In this document: positions 10,701-23,199 of the stretch, in pieces
Position numbering within the stretch: position 1 is the first letter of the stretch
Layout of the letters: every line of letters begins with the position of its first letter
Source: Antedon mediterranea
Lineage: Eukaryota; Echinodermata; Crinoidea; Comatulida; Antedonidae
Assembly (NCBI RefSeq): GCF_964355755.1
Contig: NC_092678.1
Coordinates: 19,874,922 to 19,938,921 of the forward strand
Length of the DNA: 64,000 nucleotides
Reading direction: 5' to 3'
Translations under genes and position numbers: made by a program
The notes under the pieces: model-generated
Databases searched by the model: none
What the model was told of the DNA's origin: nothing
The model's input: the letters and a program-made list of their open reading frames with translations, nothing else

Positions 10701-13700
10701 AAAACCCAGGAACGATAAATGGGGCGAAACGACCATGCCTATGAATACATAGGCCTCTAGACAAAAATTCAAGGCTAGCTAGGCTGAGCAGACGGCTGAG
10801 CTAGGCCTAGCCCTAGCTTAAAGTTAAAAGCAATCTGATAAGATTATTATGCTGTTGTTGTACAGTGAAAATCATGAGGTTACATGTAAATTATACTGAC
10901 ATTCTTATCGGAAATATTACTTAGGCCTAAACAAATCGTATTAATTGTGTGTATAAAATTTATTCCCCATTTTTCGACACATAATTTACCAAAGGGGAGA
11001 CATTTCATCAATGCGTTGACCAGCGACTAAAACGCGTCAGTCGCTAAGTGTAACGCGTTTTGCGACGTATTGTAAACTAATAACCCCTAAGTTACTGAAA
11101 AACTGTAATGTGTTAAAAAACACTATTTCCTGACCGATTTTTTAGAAATGAGTTTTTGGAAAATATTTCCGTATTTTCCTGGTTTTTTTTATGCAATCAC
11201 TTTCAATTAAACATACTTAAACATGATATAAGCTGAGAAAGTCTGAGTGTAGCTCCACTTTAATTAGTTATCTTCACACATTTGAAAAAAAACCCCAATA
11301 TTTATCATATTATAGGAGTCAAACACGCGACCCAATGAACATAAAAAGCGACGGTTTTATTGCTCTCTTAACAGATATTCCGTAGTAAATTTTGCCGCTC
11401 TTTTGACTGGTAGCATAGCCATTTTTGTTACGTTCGTTTTTTAATAAATTTCAATTTTTAGGTCACGTCGTTCTGTCACAGTGACCCGTCAGACCCACTG
11501 GGTTATCATGATGTTGAGCTGCCTCATAAACATAATACAATGTGTGGTTCAAGAAGTGCGTGGGATATAATTCTAAGAACACAAGATTTCAAAGGCGGTG
11601 TCAACCAACCTGTGGCTGGATATGTCGATACGACACCAACGTTCACACTTATGCAACCGACAGACCGACGTGTAGTGTTAGTGTTGGATACGTCAGGGAG
11701 TATGACTGTAAATATAATACATATTTTACTTACTTTACTACACCAGATTATAGTGTTGGATACGTCAGGGAATATGATTGTAAATAAGAAATATGTTACT
11801 TCCTTTACTACACCAGATTATTTCATATAATCATAGATGTGAGAAATCATCATAGATGATATATTTCTATAAGGAATAGTACAAAACGTTGTGTAAGCAA
11901 GCACAGTAGGTTTGCCACGAAGAGATGAAACTTACATATTAAAGACCCCAATAAATGGAGTCAAAACATATATACAATACCGTTTCTATAGTATTTGCTT
12001 GATTAATTTTCTCTATATTTAAGGGCGACAGGATTCAGCAACTCCGACAATCAGCAACACATTATCTGTTATATACCATTGATAGTGGAAGTTATGTTGG
12101 CATCGTTCACTTTTCAACTTATGCACAGGTTTTATCCGAATTGGTAGAAATAACTGATGATAATTCTCGTGAAGCTCTGGTGGCAGTATTGCCAACAGTT
12201 GCTACTGGTGGTACATCCATAGGGTCTGGTGTGCTAAAAGGAATTAAGGTAACAATGTCATGTTCAGAGACTCATTAGGAAACGCTTAGGCAACTATAAA
12301 TAATATGGATGTGCATATTGTGTTTTTATTTTGTGTATTTTTATGCATTTCATATGCACGGCACGTTTAAGACCATTCAGAGAATGAGCAGTCTGTCACC
12401 TAACAGCAATGTGCGATTGTTTTCAATTCATATCCAAACTAATGGCAGGGTGTGTAAAGTCAGAGGCCTAATTTTAAACCACCATTATAGAACTGAATAT
12501 GTGCACAAACGGTTTTTTTTTTTTCATTTTTCTGTGTGCAACATCTTATGAGAACTGTGCATTATAATAGTATTTAGTTTGAGGTTGTTAGTTAAAGTAG
12601 GCCTATATTCTGAATTAATCTTCACATGGGCCTTTCCTAGTTTGTAAATTGATACAACCAGTTTTAAATATTTGTTATGATTTAACTGCGAAGTGAACCA
12701 TTACCGTACACAATAGTTATACTTGAAAGTGAAACATATTATGGTGAATCTTTTTTAATTCTTCAATATAGGTGCTTTCGCGTGGTATACAAACTGCAAA
12801 AGGTGGTTCACTACTCTTACTAACGGATGGAATGAACAACGCCCTACCTGATATCAATGATGTTCTTGATGACGTAGAAAACGCAGGCGTCGTCGTAGAC
12901 ACTATTGCCTTCTCTAGCAGTGCCGATCCTAATCTTGAAAATCTTAGTGATGTATCGGGCGGAATTGCATTTTACTTTAACGACATTGAAGATATATCTG
13001 TTCTTAATAGTGCTTTTGAAACAACTGTTACAAGCCGACCGGATCAAAGCTCTCAGCCTCTCCCAATAATGGTTATTATATGTTTGTTATCTAATTGTGT
13101 GAACCCAAGGCAATATAACAACAGGATGTTGAGCTCGCCTTGCCAAGAGTACATTGTTCCCCGGTTTCTGCTTAGGTGCGTGGAACTGATCGTGTCGTAA
13201 CCAAACATAAAACCTTTAATCCTGTTGTTAGATTGCCTTGGTAAGCCTATGGTTGTTTTAAATAAAGTTTACTGTCTCAATAATGCGATTCAAGAGAATG
13301 AAATATCCATTCATTGAGGGCAGAGTAATGTGCAATTTAAGCTTGGTTCCCAATAGGCGAGTTTACCAATGACAAGCGACAGTTTAAATATTCTATCAAT
13401 TGGTCAAATAAAGTTACGCCGAGTTTACGTACTTGCGTTGCGTCTCTAGTGGGAACCAAGCATTACTCTACTAACATGACCTGAACATATGACTTTGGTT
13501 TTATTTGTTTTTTACTTATATATCTCAACCTCTACCTTGTATTTTATATTTAAAAAAATGTTAATGCCCACTTCTTCACCGGAAGTTCGAGGAGCTTATT
13601 ATTATTGGCTTAGACAGAGACCAACTTTTAAAACTTTGTTTCTTAATGATCTCTAATCAGTTATACAACATTTTAGCTTCACAGCGATGCTGTAGCTACA

Positions 13701-16700
13701 GTTGGTGGATCATTTTCAAGCGTTGAATCTGTGATTGTTGATTCAGATCTAGGGAAAGACACAGTTTTCTCTTTCTCGTGGATCAACTCATACAGCATTC
13801 AAGTAACTCTTACATCACCGGACGGGAATTTAGTTGATCAAAGTTTACAAAAGGTTGACCTGTCGCTAAAGACGATCAATATTAAGATTCCGAATATTGC
13901 CCAGGTAAGAGGTGAATATTACATCTGTGTTTGCTAGACCTATTACATTTTTATAGTAGGCCAATAAGATATTTAATATCTTAGAGGTTTTGAAATACAG
14001 TGGACAATATAAGTTGATTACCTGTAGCGAATTTTTCAGTTATTAGAAGTCTTATTTTCTCAAATGTTCTCTAATTGATCCAAAATCGTAGTGCCTGCCA
14101 ACAGGCCTAATTAATACTCTATCAACAGTATAATATGATTTTTTAAAAAATGTGTTTTAATATAGGATGGAATATGGGATTTCAGCATCAAAAGCCCTAG
14201 TACCGATACTGTCACAGTGAATGTACAATCAAGTCCCCAGACTGCTGACAATTGCCCTATAACAGTCGTCCCACTCATAGGTGACCCTTCGATTGATTAC
14301 ACCACAGAGCCCTACACAATAATCTGCGTAGCTGTTACCAAGTGCTATTTACCCGTAGTAGGTGCTGATGTATTTGTTGAAGTTGAAAGTTCAAATTCAT
14401 GTCAGACGGTAGAATTATTACTATTTGATAATGGAGCAGGTGCAGATGTCACCAAAGATGATGGAATATATTGTGGTTATTTTTTGGACGCATGTGGAAA
14501 CGGTCGCTATAGTGTTTCCGTAAAAGTCAAAAGTCCGGAAACAAATTCAGCTTTTGTTAACATGGCTAAAGCAACGGGATCGCTACCAATCAATCCAGGT
14601 CAGAATACTTTAAAATTTACATGAATATGTCCTGTCGTCCATTAGGTCTATCATTAATTAATTCATTCATTTTACTTTTATTTTGAAAACGAACGTTCAT
14701 AGTTACAAAATCAATTGCATAAATAAGTTTAAATAAAAAAGTCAGACACAAAAAAAAAACACCGGTATCAGATCATCTCAAATGTAGGCCTAGGATCACA
14801 GTGTAGGCCTACATCAGACATACTAAAAGAAGTCTACTTACATTTAAAACAACCCTTACAATTAGCTGTCAATTATTATTTAGATTCAACGACGAATAAA
14901 GAATTACCAGTTTTTGTTCCGACTGAAATGTTTTCACGCAGTGCTTCAGGCGGAGTTATACAGGTAACAGGTTATGTCAACAGACCACCGACAACCGATG
15001 TCATATCTCCATCGAAGATCATCGATCTCAGAGTTCTTGCAACTTCGTATTCAGAACAGAAAGTTGTAATACAATGGACGGCAGTGGGAGACGATCTAGA
15101 TACAGGAAATGGTATGTGCATGTGCATAAATATTTAAATTAACTTCCTCCAACAATCCCCCTACCTCTAACTTTCCCACTTCCCCGACCCTTATCTTCAC
15201 CATCGCTCCATTCTCTCTTTTTCTCTTTCTTGTGCTAAGACTTACGAGCCATTACCAATGCACGTTACACAAAGTGTTGTATACAGTCTGCGCGTATAAT
15301 AGGAGCGATCGTTAAAACATGCCTAAATATTGGTAGAACTACAGAGTAACCAGAGCCAGCACAGATGCTTCTCGATGCAACACATTATTTAGTTTTCAGA
15401 ACCAGCCTGCATGTCTGAAATTTGACACCAAGATTTGTTTATAGCCTAAACTGGATGTAGGCTGCCCCCTATCGGATATTACCGGCCCTCTATCGACAAA
15501 TTGTATATGAATGCAGTTTTGGTTTAAACTATAATAGCCTGGGTGCAGAACAGTTAAAATACACATTAGCAAGAAAAAAGTATAGGAAAATTTTTTTTTT
15601 CTGATAGAGTATACCATATAGAATGTCAGAAAAAAAATCCCCATCCCAGGGTTTTGGGGAAAACTTTTTACGGCAATTTTAAATTTTGGCCTATATAACA
15701 CACACAAATTCCTATTAACATACACAGATACTTATATATAGGGGATAGGGAAAATCAATTAACGGTTTTTGTTACTTGCAGTTGTGTTTTAAGGATTAAA
15801 ATTGCTAGAGGCTTACTTTAATAACTACTTCACATAGTAGTTGATGAATCAAGTCGTTACGATGACATCATTATGCCAGAATCCAATATTGTGTCCAATG
15901 TGGTGAGAAAAAGCAGGGTATTGCTAAACCCTGCAAACCCCCGCAAACCCCCCAAAAAAACATAGCAAACCCCACCGAACCAACATAAAAGTGATTGAAT
16001 TATGGAGTGTACAACCCACTGGGTATATACCATATTAAATTTCTACTGTTAACTACTTATTTTGGGGATAAAACATAATTTTTTGGTTAAAAATTAGCAA
16101 TCATTTTTTACCAAAAAAAATTATGTTTTACCTCAAAAAATAAGTAGTTAACAGCAGAAATTTAATATTTGTTTTACATGGATATACCCAGTGGGTTGTA
16201 CACTACATGATTCAATCAATTTTATGTTGGTTCGGTGGGGTTTGCTATGTTTTTTGGAGGTTTTCGGGGGCTTGCGGGGTTTAGCAATACCCTGTTTTTC
16301 CCGCCCAAATTGGACGCCATATTGGATTCTGGCATGATGATGTCATTGTTATCGACTCGATTTATCAACTACTATGAGAAGTATTTATTAAAGTAATCCT
16401 CAGCTAACTTTTATCATCATAACACAACTCCAAGTCAAAAAAACCTGAATTGATTTTCCCTATCCCCTATATAGGTAATTGTGTGTGTTAATAGGCATTT
16501 GTGTGTGTTATATAGGCCAAAATTTAAAAGTGCCGTAAAAAATTTTCCCCAAGACCCTGGGATGGGGATTTTTTTTCTGACATTCTATATGGTATACTCT
16601 ATTAGTAAAAAATATAAAAAATTGTCCTATACTTTTTTCCCGCAAAATTTGTACTGCACCCAGGCTATTGATCTGCATTATCACACGTGAGAGTCAGATA

Positions 16701-17979
16701 TGATATTATTTCTTCATTTTGGTACCGTTGATCTGTTTTAGTTTCAATTTATAATGTTAACTTATGTTTTCCTTATTTTCTAGCAACTAAATACGAACTT
16801 AAAATGGCAAACAGTTTCTCCGAACTGCTTACAAATTTCGCAAATGCGCGTGAAATCAATAACAATGACGTCATTGAAGGGGATATAACAATAATTAGAC
16901 CAGCCGGTGTTGTTGAAAGAATAGGGTTGAGAGTGCCAACACGAGGGGCCAATCAAACATATTTTTTTGCTATTCGAGCCCAGGATGAAGCAAGTAATTA
17001 CGGTGATGTTTCTAACATTGTGTCGGCAAATATGCAATACATACCGCCGATTCCTTATATGGTAAATTCAACAACTGTGTCTCTAACATCTGCTGATAAA
17101 ACAAAAGTTACTGAAACAGTTACTGAAACAGTTACGGATGTTACTGCAGATGCCATTACAACAGCTATTTCATCTACCGATTGGACTATAGGCCTAACCA
17201 GGAGTGACAGATCTACTGGGCCTACGTATTTTACTCAAACCACAACGTCTACTATTACTACCACTCCTACAGATTCAACAGCCGTAAACCACACTGTAAG
17301 CTACACTACTACTCTCGAAAACACGACTCCATCACTAGATCCTACAACAGAAAACCCGACTACTCAGACAAGCTTGGAGACCGAAGAGCCGACAAGTCAT
17401 GAATTTACTACAGGCAGCCCAACTACTCTAGCAAGTACAGAGACACCTGACTCGACAAGTCGCGAATCAATTACCAGCAAACCTACTACAATCACGATGT
17501 CCCCGTCCGCGACTACATTAACAACCGTACCAACTTCCAACACAGTTACGTTAATGTCTACAACAGACGTTTTAACAACCAAGAATACATTAGCTGGCAC
17601 AAGCCAGGCTACCAATTCTAAACATCCTACAAGTGTGCCTGTCACTATCCCTGCCAATAACTCCACTACTACAACTGATTTAAGTTCAAATACCACGACA
17701 ACTATGAATGGCACTACTAATCATACAGACAGTACACAATACCCTACTATTCCAACATCTCCTACAAAAAGCACTGAACCCATCGAAGCAACTGCTCAGC
17801 CACCCGAAAATGAAGATAGAACAGCGTTGTGGGCGTCTCTCGGTGCTGTTGTTGGTATTGCTTTAATTTCTTTAGCTGTCTTTGGAATTATCAAGTTTAT
17901 AGGAAAGAAGAACAAAGTTGACATTGACCCAGAAAGCGGACAGGAAATGACGTCAAGTCAAAGTTTTGAAGATATTTAA
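7778..17979 (+). CDS. CLCA-like calcium-activated chloride channel regulator, complete, 10 exons
   Basis: Exons: 7778-7966, 8686-8980, 9289-9566, 11462-11707, 12024-12248, 12772-13071, 13677-13904, 14166-14598, 14884-15111, 16784-17979. All junctions are GT-AG and the phases close to 1205 codons plus stop. A hydrophobic signal segment (residues about 10-28) leads into the CLCA N-terminal domain. The HEWGH zinc motif is at 167-171, followed by FDEY, as in the self-processing metalloprotease of the family. A VWA domain follows, with MIDAS DTSGS at 330-334, TGGTS at about 397-401 and TDG at 429-431. The beta-sandwich domain contains LLLFDNGAGADVTKDDG. An FN3-like tail, a long Thr/Ser-rich mucin-like region (about 905-1150), a membrane segment and a 25-residue basic/acidic tail complete it. 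Members of this family are secreted or membrane proteins that modulate TMEM16-type chloride currents and mucus. It is longer than the human paralogues (about 900-940 aa) because of the mucin-like insert. Least certain: the exon 6 donor (GTTATT) and exon 7 acceptor. Confidence 0.92.
7971..8490. repeat. Tandem duplication (about 255 bp x 2) in CLCA intron 1
   Basis: A unit starting GTAGGTTTGGTTATC at 7971 recurs at 8227, and both copies run to an AAAGTGTCCCCGA-type end. It begins immediately after the exon 1 donor; the open reading past that donor to 8086 is intronic. Confidence 0.8.
9289..9566 (+). CDS. CLCA exon 3, metalloprotease motif
   Basis: This exon carries HEWGHLQWGLFDEY, the zinc-binding HEXXH plus downstream GxxDE of the CLCA protease, and a Cys-containing segment (DECYLDPETGVYESGC). 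It enters in phase 1 and ends in phase 0. It is listed separately because it decides the family call. Confidence 0.93.
9877..11263. mobile_element. TTAA-bounded non-autonomous DNA element in CLCA intron 3
   Basis: The left end TTAAAGTGGAGCT(C)CAC and the right end, read on the other strand, TTAAAGTGGAGCT(A)CAC are inverted repeats of about 22 bp with two mismatches. Both edges are TTAA. No coding capacity was found; the open frames at 9820-10260 and 10538-10744 lie inside or overlap it. TTAA duplications with ends starting AG fit Kolobok- or piggyBac-type non-autonomous elements (inference). Confidence 0.7.
11681..11824 (+). repeat. 72-bp tandem duplication of the exon 4 end (MIDAS motif and donor)
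   Basis: Unit 1 (11681-11752) covers the last codons of CLCA exon 4 (VLDTSGSMT) and its GTAAAT donor. Unit 2 (11753-11824) repeats them as VLDTSGNMI plus another GTAAAT. The unit is 24 codons and stays open, so use of the second donor would insert 24 residues with a second DTSG motif in frame. Confidence 0.8.
13340..13462. mobile_element. MITE, AGCTTGGTTCCC family, TTA target duplication
   Basis: Inverted ends AGCTTGGTTCCCA and TGGGAACCAAGC(A) are flanked by TTA on both sides (13337-13339 and 13463-13465). The interior contains CCAATGACAAGCGA, shared with the longer member at 36807-36985. A 3-bp TTA duplication fits PIF/Harbinger-type MITEs (inference). It lies in CLCA intron 6. Confidence 0.75.
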
Positions 17980-18990
17980 ATAAGATTTTTAAATAGACAT
18001 ATTATGTTGGTCATGATTTAAAACTAATATCTTAGGTCATATTTATGAATCAAAAATATATATGACTTCCGCCAGTTGTATAGTATGTACCGGTAGATAA
18101 AAGTCCGAACATGCTTAATTGTTAACATAATGTGTGTGATATCTCCTGAGTGACGTGTTTACTTATTTAAAAATCCTATAGACTCACGACTTTCAGATCT
18201 TCATGTGCGGAAGTATCATACTTATGTACAGGTATAATAAATAATAATTATTATTATTAATACTAATAAGCAAATTTTTTGTCCAGGAAATTTATAGAAT
18301 GCCTTTGCAGTTTTGTTTATTGTATTTTATTTTTCAAATCAATATAATAATAATATAATAATAATAATATAATAATATAATATCTATTTTATTATATATA
18401 AATAAAACAAAAAAGTTAAAAATAATTTGGTTAATAATAGGACTACATTAAACCAAGAAATTCTACAGTTAAATAATAATTTATATGGAATTATTTTTAA
18501 AAGACAGGTGAAATTGTACAACGACGCACATTTTACATTACACTGTGACGATTACGATCTGGGACATAAATACAATTTGGAATATTGTTGTCATTGTTAT
18601 TGTTGAATTAGAAAAAAAAATCTTGGTATACTTACATTGGAGAATATAACAAAATATACAAGTTGTTCTCGGCGGAAAGTTAATTGTGTTTTTTGTTTAT
18701 ACCACTTTACGTTGCGTTATACACACCATACTTACGTACATATTTGATGGCACTACAGTAGTTCAACTATTTGTTATGCTTGATTAATTTCGAAATAGTG
18801 ATATTTCAATTTATTTTCCACATTCGGCACCCACAAGCATGCACATGGAGGATGCATATTTTAAGATCTATGTGGAGCACATATCTTTAAGCTAATAACC
18901 ACCCTTGACAAATATTGATAATAAAAACAAAAGCAATGAATAAATAAGTGAACAAATACGGCAGCATACAAATAAATAACAATATAATAT
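15281..18990. repeat. Segmental duplication, copy 2 (matches 1-1540)
   Basis: The counterpart of 1-1540, containing intron 9, exon 10 and the 3' flank of the complete CLCA gene, enlarged by insertions. A poly(A) signal AATAAA lies at 18236-18241. Confidence 0.9.
15534..16669. mobile_element. Foldback element, about 1.14 kb, in CLCA intron 9
   Basis: The whole element is one inverted repeat with arms of roughly 560 bp and a centre near 16100. The ends read AATAGCCTGGGTGCAG and its complement. The paralogous intron at 234-238 lacks it, which defines the insertion site; any target duplication is at most 2-3 bp and not clean. No coding capacity. The open frames at 15396-15725 and 16481-16690 are mirror images of each other inside the arms. 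Confidence 0.88.
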
Positions 18991-19299
18991 AATATGAAGA
19001 TTTTCTGAATGTTTTTTTAGCTTTTTGATAATTTGATTGGGTATCTACATTGAGATCCAGCAACTGATTTTTCAGTAATTTGCCTTTGGATTTATATATA
19101 AAGGGTGGTGGTGTTTACTCACCATATATCGAGATCAGAGACAGTTTAAACGCACGTTTGAAGCTGTTCAGTGATTTTACCTAAACTTATATTGGAAATA
19201 AATGGCCACAATTTGGAGCCAGCATAAAAAAATTGAAAAAATGAATAACATTTGTTAGCAGATAATCTTGTCGCGATTGTTCACTGTTGATGTAGACCA

Positions 19300-19395
19300 G
19301 TAAGCGCCCTCTATAATGTTCCCTATTATGTCATAATTAATCATGAATTATTCATGATTTCTGCCCACGTTCGTCCTGGGAAAACGAAGCGACCA
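19300..19395. repeat. About 94-bp insertion in a dispersed repeat
   Basis: It interrupts the repeat shared with 6250-6435 and is bordered by CCAGT on both sides. It contains TCATGAATTATTCATGA, a short palindrome. Nothing else was recognised. Confidence 0.45.
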
Positions 19396-19829
19396 GTATA
19401 TGGTGCACACTTGCAGCACGCCATGTTGATGTTAATAAAGTACTGAGATCGCTGGACGGCTGTCGAGTTATAACTCTCAATGGGGTAGCCGGTTAGCGAT
19501 TTTTTTTTCCGTACGAGAGTTCCTCCATATCGGTTCGTTTCGGACTCAATCGACTCTCTTCGGTATTCGGTAAAGTCAGCTCACTGATGCGTGACAACAT
19601 AATACAAACATTTACAAACCGCGAGCTAATACCAAAGAATTCTTTGCTAATACTTTCACACAGGCTCTCATAATAGTAAAATGAATCTACACTAATACGA
19701 GTTTTGATGACATTAAGTAATAAATACTAGGCCTACTTAGTAATTACATTAAGAACCCAATAGCATATTGAAGATATTTAGGTCTACGACCCAATAGTAG
19801 GTCGTATCAGATATTATTTTTTTAAGTTG

Positions 19830-19860
19830 AACCATGGAGGTATAAAATACCTCCATGGTT
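19830..19860. repeat. CCATGG hairpin
   Basis: Arms AACCATGGAGGTAT and ATACCTCCATGGTT are separated by three bases. It is almost the same as 59461-59485. Confidence 0.75.
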
Positions 19861-20360
19861 GAACGACCTTTTGTCACGAACGAGAGGCTCTTTTCTTATC
19901 GTTTATGGTATTGTAGCTAGCCCATGGCTAGCCTAGCCAAGCTTGTGTAAGCCTATGCAAGGTATTACTTTTGAATTTAAAATGATTATGTACAGTAGGA
20001 ATTCCTATGCACAGTGTATGTTTTTTATACCTTTTAAAATAACATTATTAAATTAATATTTATATTGTAAGGTAATGGAAATTTTACGTTAAAGGTGTAC
20101 GTATTAATTATCCCCAATCTTGAAAAATAAAGATTTCAGACTTTTAATATAGGCAATTTTGGATTTTTAATTAAGTTATAGGCCTACAACTAATATTATT
20201 GTTTATTATGTGTATATGTAATTTGGAAAATCATAAAAAATACATGCAAAGTAAAAAATATTCAATTACGGTACTGACACGACTGCAATAGTACAAATAC
20301 ATTTAATAAACGCATTTTCCATGAAGCTTATAATTATATAAATAAATATAAATATTTATA

Positions 20361-20426
20361 ATCTTAGGTCTTGGGTCTTAGCTTTCGTGATCTTAGGTCT
20401 TAGGGGGTCTTAGCTTTCGTGACACC
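20361..20426. mobile_element. Solo terminal repeat of the FB-1 family
   Basis: It reads from AATCTTAGGTCTTGGGTCTT to AGCTTTCGTGACACCC, matching the right end of FB-1 at 3250-3331. No left partner is nearby. Confidence 0.75.
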
Positions 20427-22043
20427 CTACTATCATCTTGTCATGAAGATCGGTTTTCTGTATTCCATATTCTTGATTTTATTTTTTTTATTATGGTTTC
20501 TGAAATAAATTTTTTTTTTAAATTGTTCATTTTAATTCGAAATTTCCACCGGCCAAGATATCAATAATTATTAAATTAACACAATATTAAACGCTTTATA
20601 AGCAAGCATGTGTTTCTACATTACAACTTACAAGAATACATGTTACTAATACTAGGCCTATAATGTATAAAATTTTTCAAATGTTACACTTAAAAACCTG
20701 AAGAAAATTTTAATTTTCTTGATAAAAACATCTGTTAGTGTTACTTCTGTACATATAATTTCTAACCTACTACTGTACTTCATTTTATTAAAATAAAAAA
20801 TAGTACTGTAGATGGAAATGTACTACATTGAATTTGAAGCACACGTAGCGTAGTGCTAGGCTAGCTAGGCCTTGCTTGTGACGACCAACAAAGTGCTGCT
20901 GCTGTATGTGTGTTACTGTTTGTGAATCTGATGGTACATACAGTATTATATTATTAAAATTCTAGGCCTATTATTATTATTACAATGACGTTCAGTACTA
21001 CTATTAATATTTATTATTATATTTACAGTGAGTATAGTTAGCCTCTAGTAGTATGTACAGTATGTATAAATCTGTCACTCGTGAAAAAAAAAGCTGCTCA
21101 CGTTTTGTCTTGTGGTTGCTGTCACGCATCAGTGAGCATCGGTGGCTTACCGAAGAGTCAATTGAGTCCGAAACGAACCGATGGAGGAACTCTCGTACGG
21201 AAAAAAAAATCGCAGCCGGTTAAGTTGGCCCAAACCCGCCTCGGTCAAAGTCAAGTCGGCCACGCGTCAAGTCGTCAATTGGATAACACACTGCGGCGTT
21301 CTGTTGGTCCTTGCATTGATTAAAGAATAATCCATGGTCCTTGTAACAATACATATCTCTTTATAACATTACTGACGTCATCATACCATCAGTTGTCATC
21401 CATTGATGTCACTCCAATATTAAATACTTGAATCAGGCATTAAAGGTATTATAAATCTACTTCGTTATCTGACGTTGACATGACATTTCATAGAATCATT
21501 TGATGATGAGCCGGGACTCGTTAAAGACAAATGCGTGTATGAATATAATATGTATAGGCATGTTTAGCAAAATTGGTATTGCTTTACTTTAGTCAATAAT
21601 AGTAGTCATACTATAATACATAAATTGATGTATCTATGGCTTTTTATTCTTCTTTATAAATAATGTCAAAATGTAGAATCGCAATCACACAATGAGGTGG
21701 ATTTTAGTATTATTTTACAGGTGTGTATTCTCCTGCGCGTGCTGTGGGCTAGGTCAAAGTTTACACAATCGAGCATACAATTATATATTTGCATACACTA
21801 GCTGAGCTGTTTCACCCCCAATATACGGTCCTTGGTTGGTAGTAATATTATGATTGTACGTTGAATAGTGAATCAATTTTCCAGACAGACCTTGAATTCA
21901 TCAATTATTTCACTACATTTCTTCTACCTTAAAAACTATAACATTTTGTTGATGTGTTATGAGTCATAAAGAAGGTTTTTCAAATACTGAAATGTGTAAC
22001 TTTATGCTGTTGATTTTGTATTGGTTATATGCTACGTATTTTA

Positions 22044-22936
22044 GGGTGTGTAGAAAGCGACGACCTCGAATTGGACGACCCCAACGACCCGGGCGACCTC
22101 GAATTGGACGACCTAGAATTGGACGACCCATCACACGAAACCGACGACCCCTTTTGCCTAGCCTAGCCTACGCCTAAGTGTGGTAAAACATCCCGAAGCC
22201 GAACATAGCCAAAGATCTTTAACCCATACCTTAAAATATATAATACTCGCAAGCAAGCAATTGATTGAAAAAATACAGAAATATCGCCATTTGATACTGA
22301 ATGTGTCGACACGAACAAACGAACAGATATGGAACGCCAAGAGTGCATCATTAAAACTGCATTCGACATATTAAAAATAAATTAAAAAGAAATAAATATT
22401 ATACATTACATGGTTAAACCATGGACGTATAATTGAATCTCTTCTTCTTATAACGAACACTATAGGGCTACCAAGCAGCGTGTTGCGAACATGTGCATGG
22501 GGAGGGCCATAAGAAAGCTTTACATTTCACACATGCATTGTATACGGTCAAACCTTACCCGCCGCTGAAAAAGGGGCCGTTTTGACCTGGTTTGCCATGT
22601 TTATGATATTTCGTGTGCTAATCGAGTCGAATGAAGTTTTAATGATGCACTCTTGGCGTTCCATATCTGTTCGTTTGTTCGTGTCGACACATTCAGTATC
22701 AAATGGCGATATTCTGTATTTTTTCAATCAATTGCTTGCTTGCGATAAGATATGGTTTAAAGATCTTTGGCTATGTTCGGCTTCGGGATGTTATAGGCCT
22801 ACCACACTTAGGCCTAGGCTAGGCTATAGGGGTCGTCGGTTTCGTGTTATGGGTCGTCCAATTCTAGGTCGTCCAATTCGAGGTCGCCCGGGTCGTTGGG
22901 GTCGTCCAATTCGAGGTCGTCGCTTTCTACACACCC
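22044..22936. mobile_element. Foldback element FB-2a, 10-bp target duplication
   Basis: The ends read GGGTGTGTAGAAAGCGACGA and its complement; the inverted arms are about 350-400 bp. Within the arms the ends consist of short CGAATTGGACGACC sub-repeats. A perfect 10-bp flank ACGTATTTTA occurs at 22034-22043 and 22937-22946. The arginine/glycine-rich frames seen here come from the sub-repeats and are not genes. Confidence 0.88.
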
Positions 22937-23199
22937 ACGTATTTTACAACTTGATAGAACCATATACATTTATTTCAAAAATTGCATCAGACAACCTTGA
23001 ACATTATTTTCTATAACAGACTCAAAATGTCGAATATAAAATTATTAATGTGACGTGATGGTCCTAGGCCATACGTTGTCAAAACTCAACAGGTCTCTAA
23101 AGCTTGGTGGTTCCCACTAGCGACGCAACGTAACGGCAGCACTGTTGCGTAGTTGGTTTCCACTTGTGATTACGCAATACATCACTTTTAGTCACGTTA

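Larger units (their letters stand above)
19488..21221. mobile_element. Foldback element with about 110-bp inverted ends
   Basis: The left arm (19488-19605) and right arm (21113-21221) share a T9 run, CCGTACGAGAGTTCCTCCAT, GTTCGTTTCGGACTCAAT and CACTGATGCGTGACA in opposite orientation. The open frame at 21081-21323 is arm sequence, not a gene. A solo FB-1 end lies inside at 20361-20426. Confidence 0.8.

Noticed and set aside
17397-17714. Minus-strand valine-rich frame of 105 codons
   Set aside because: Complement of the Thr/Ser-rich codons of CLCA exon 10.
21081-21323. 80-codon frame rich in Lys, Gly and Ser
   Set aside because: It is the right arm of the foldback element 19488-21221.
22582-23016. 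144-codon frame ending in Arg/Gly/Pro repeats
   Set aside because: The repeats are translations of the CGAATTGGACGACC sub-repeats of the FB-2a arm; the same frame exists in FB-2b.
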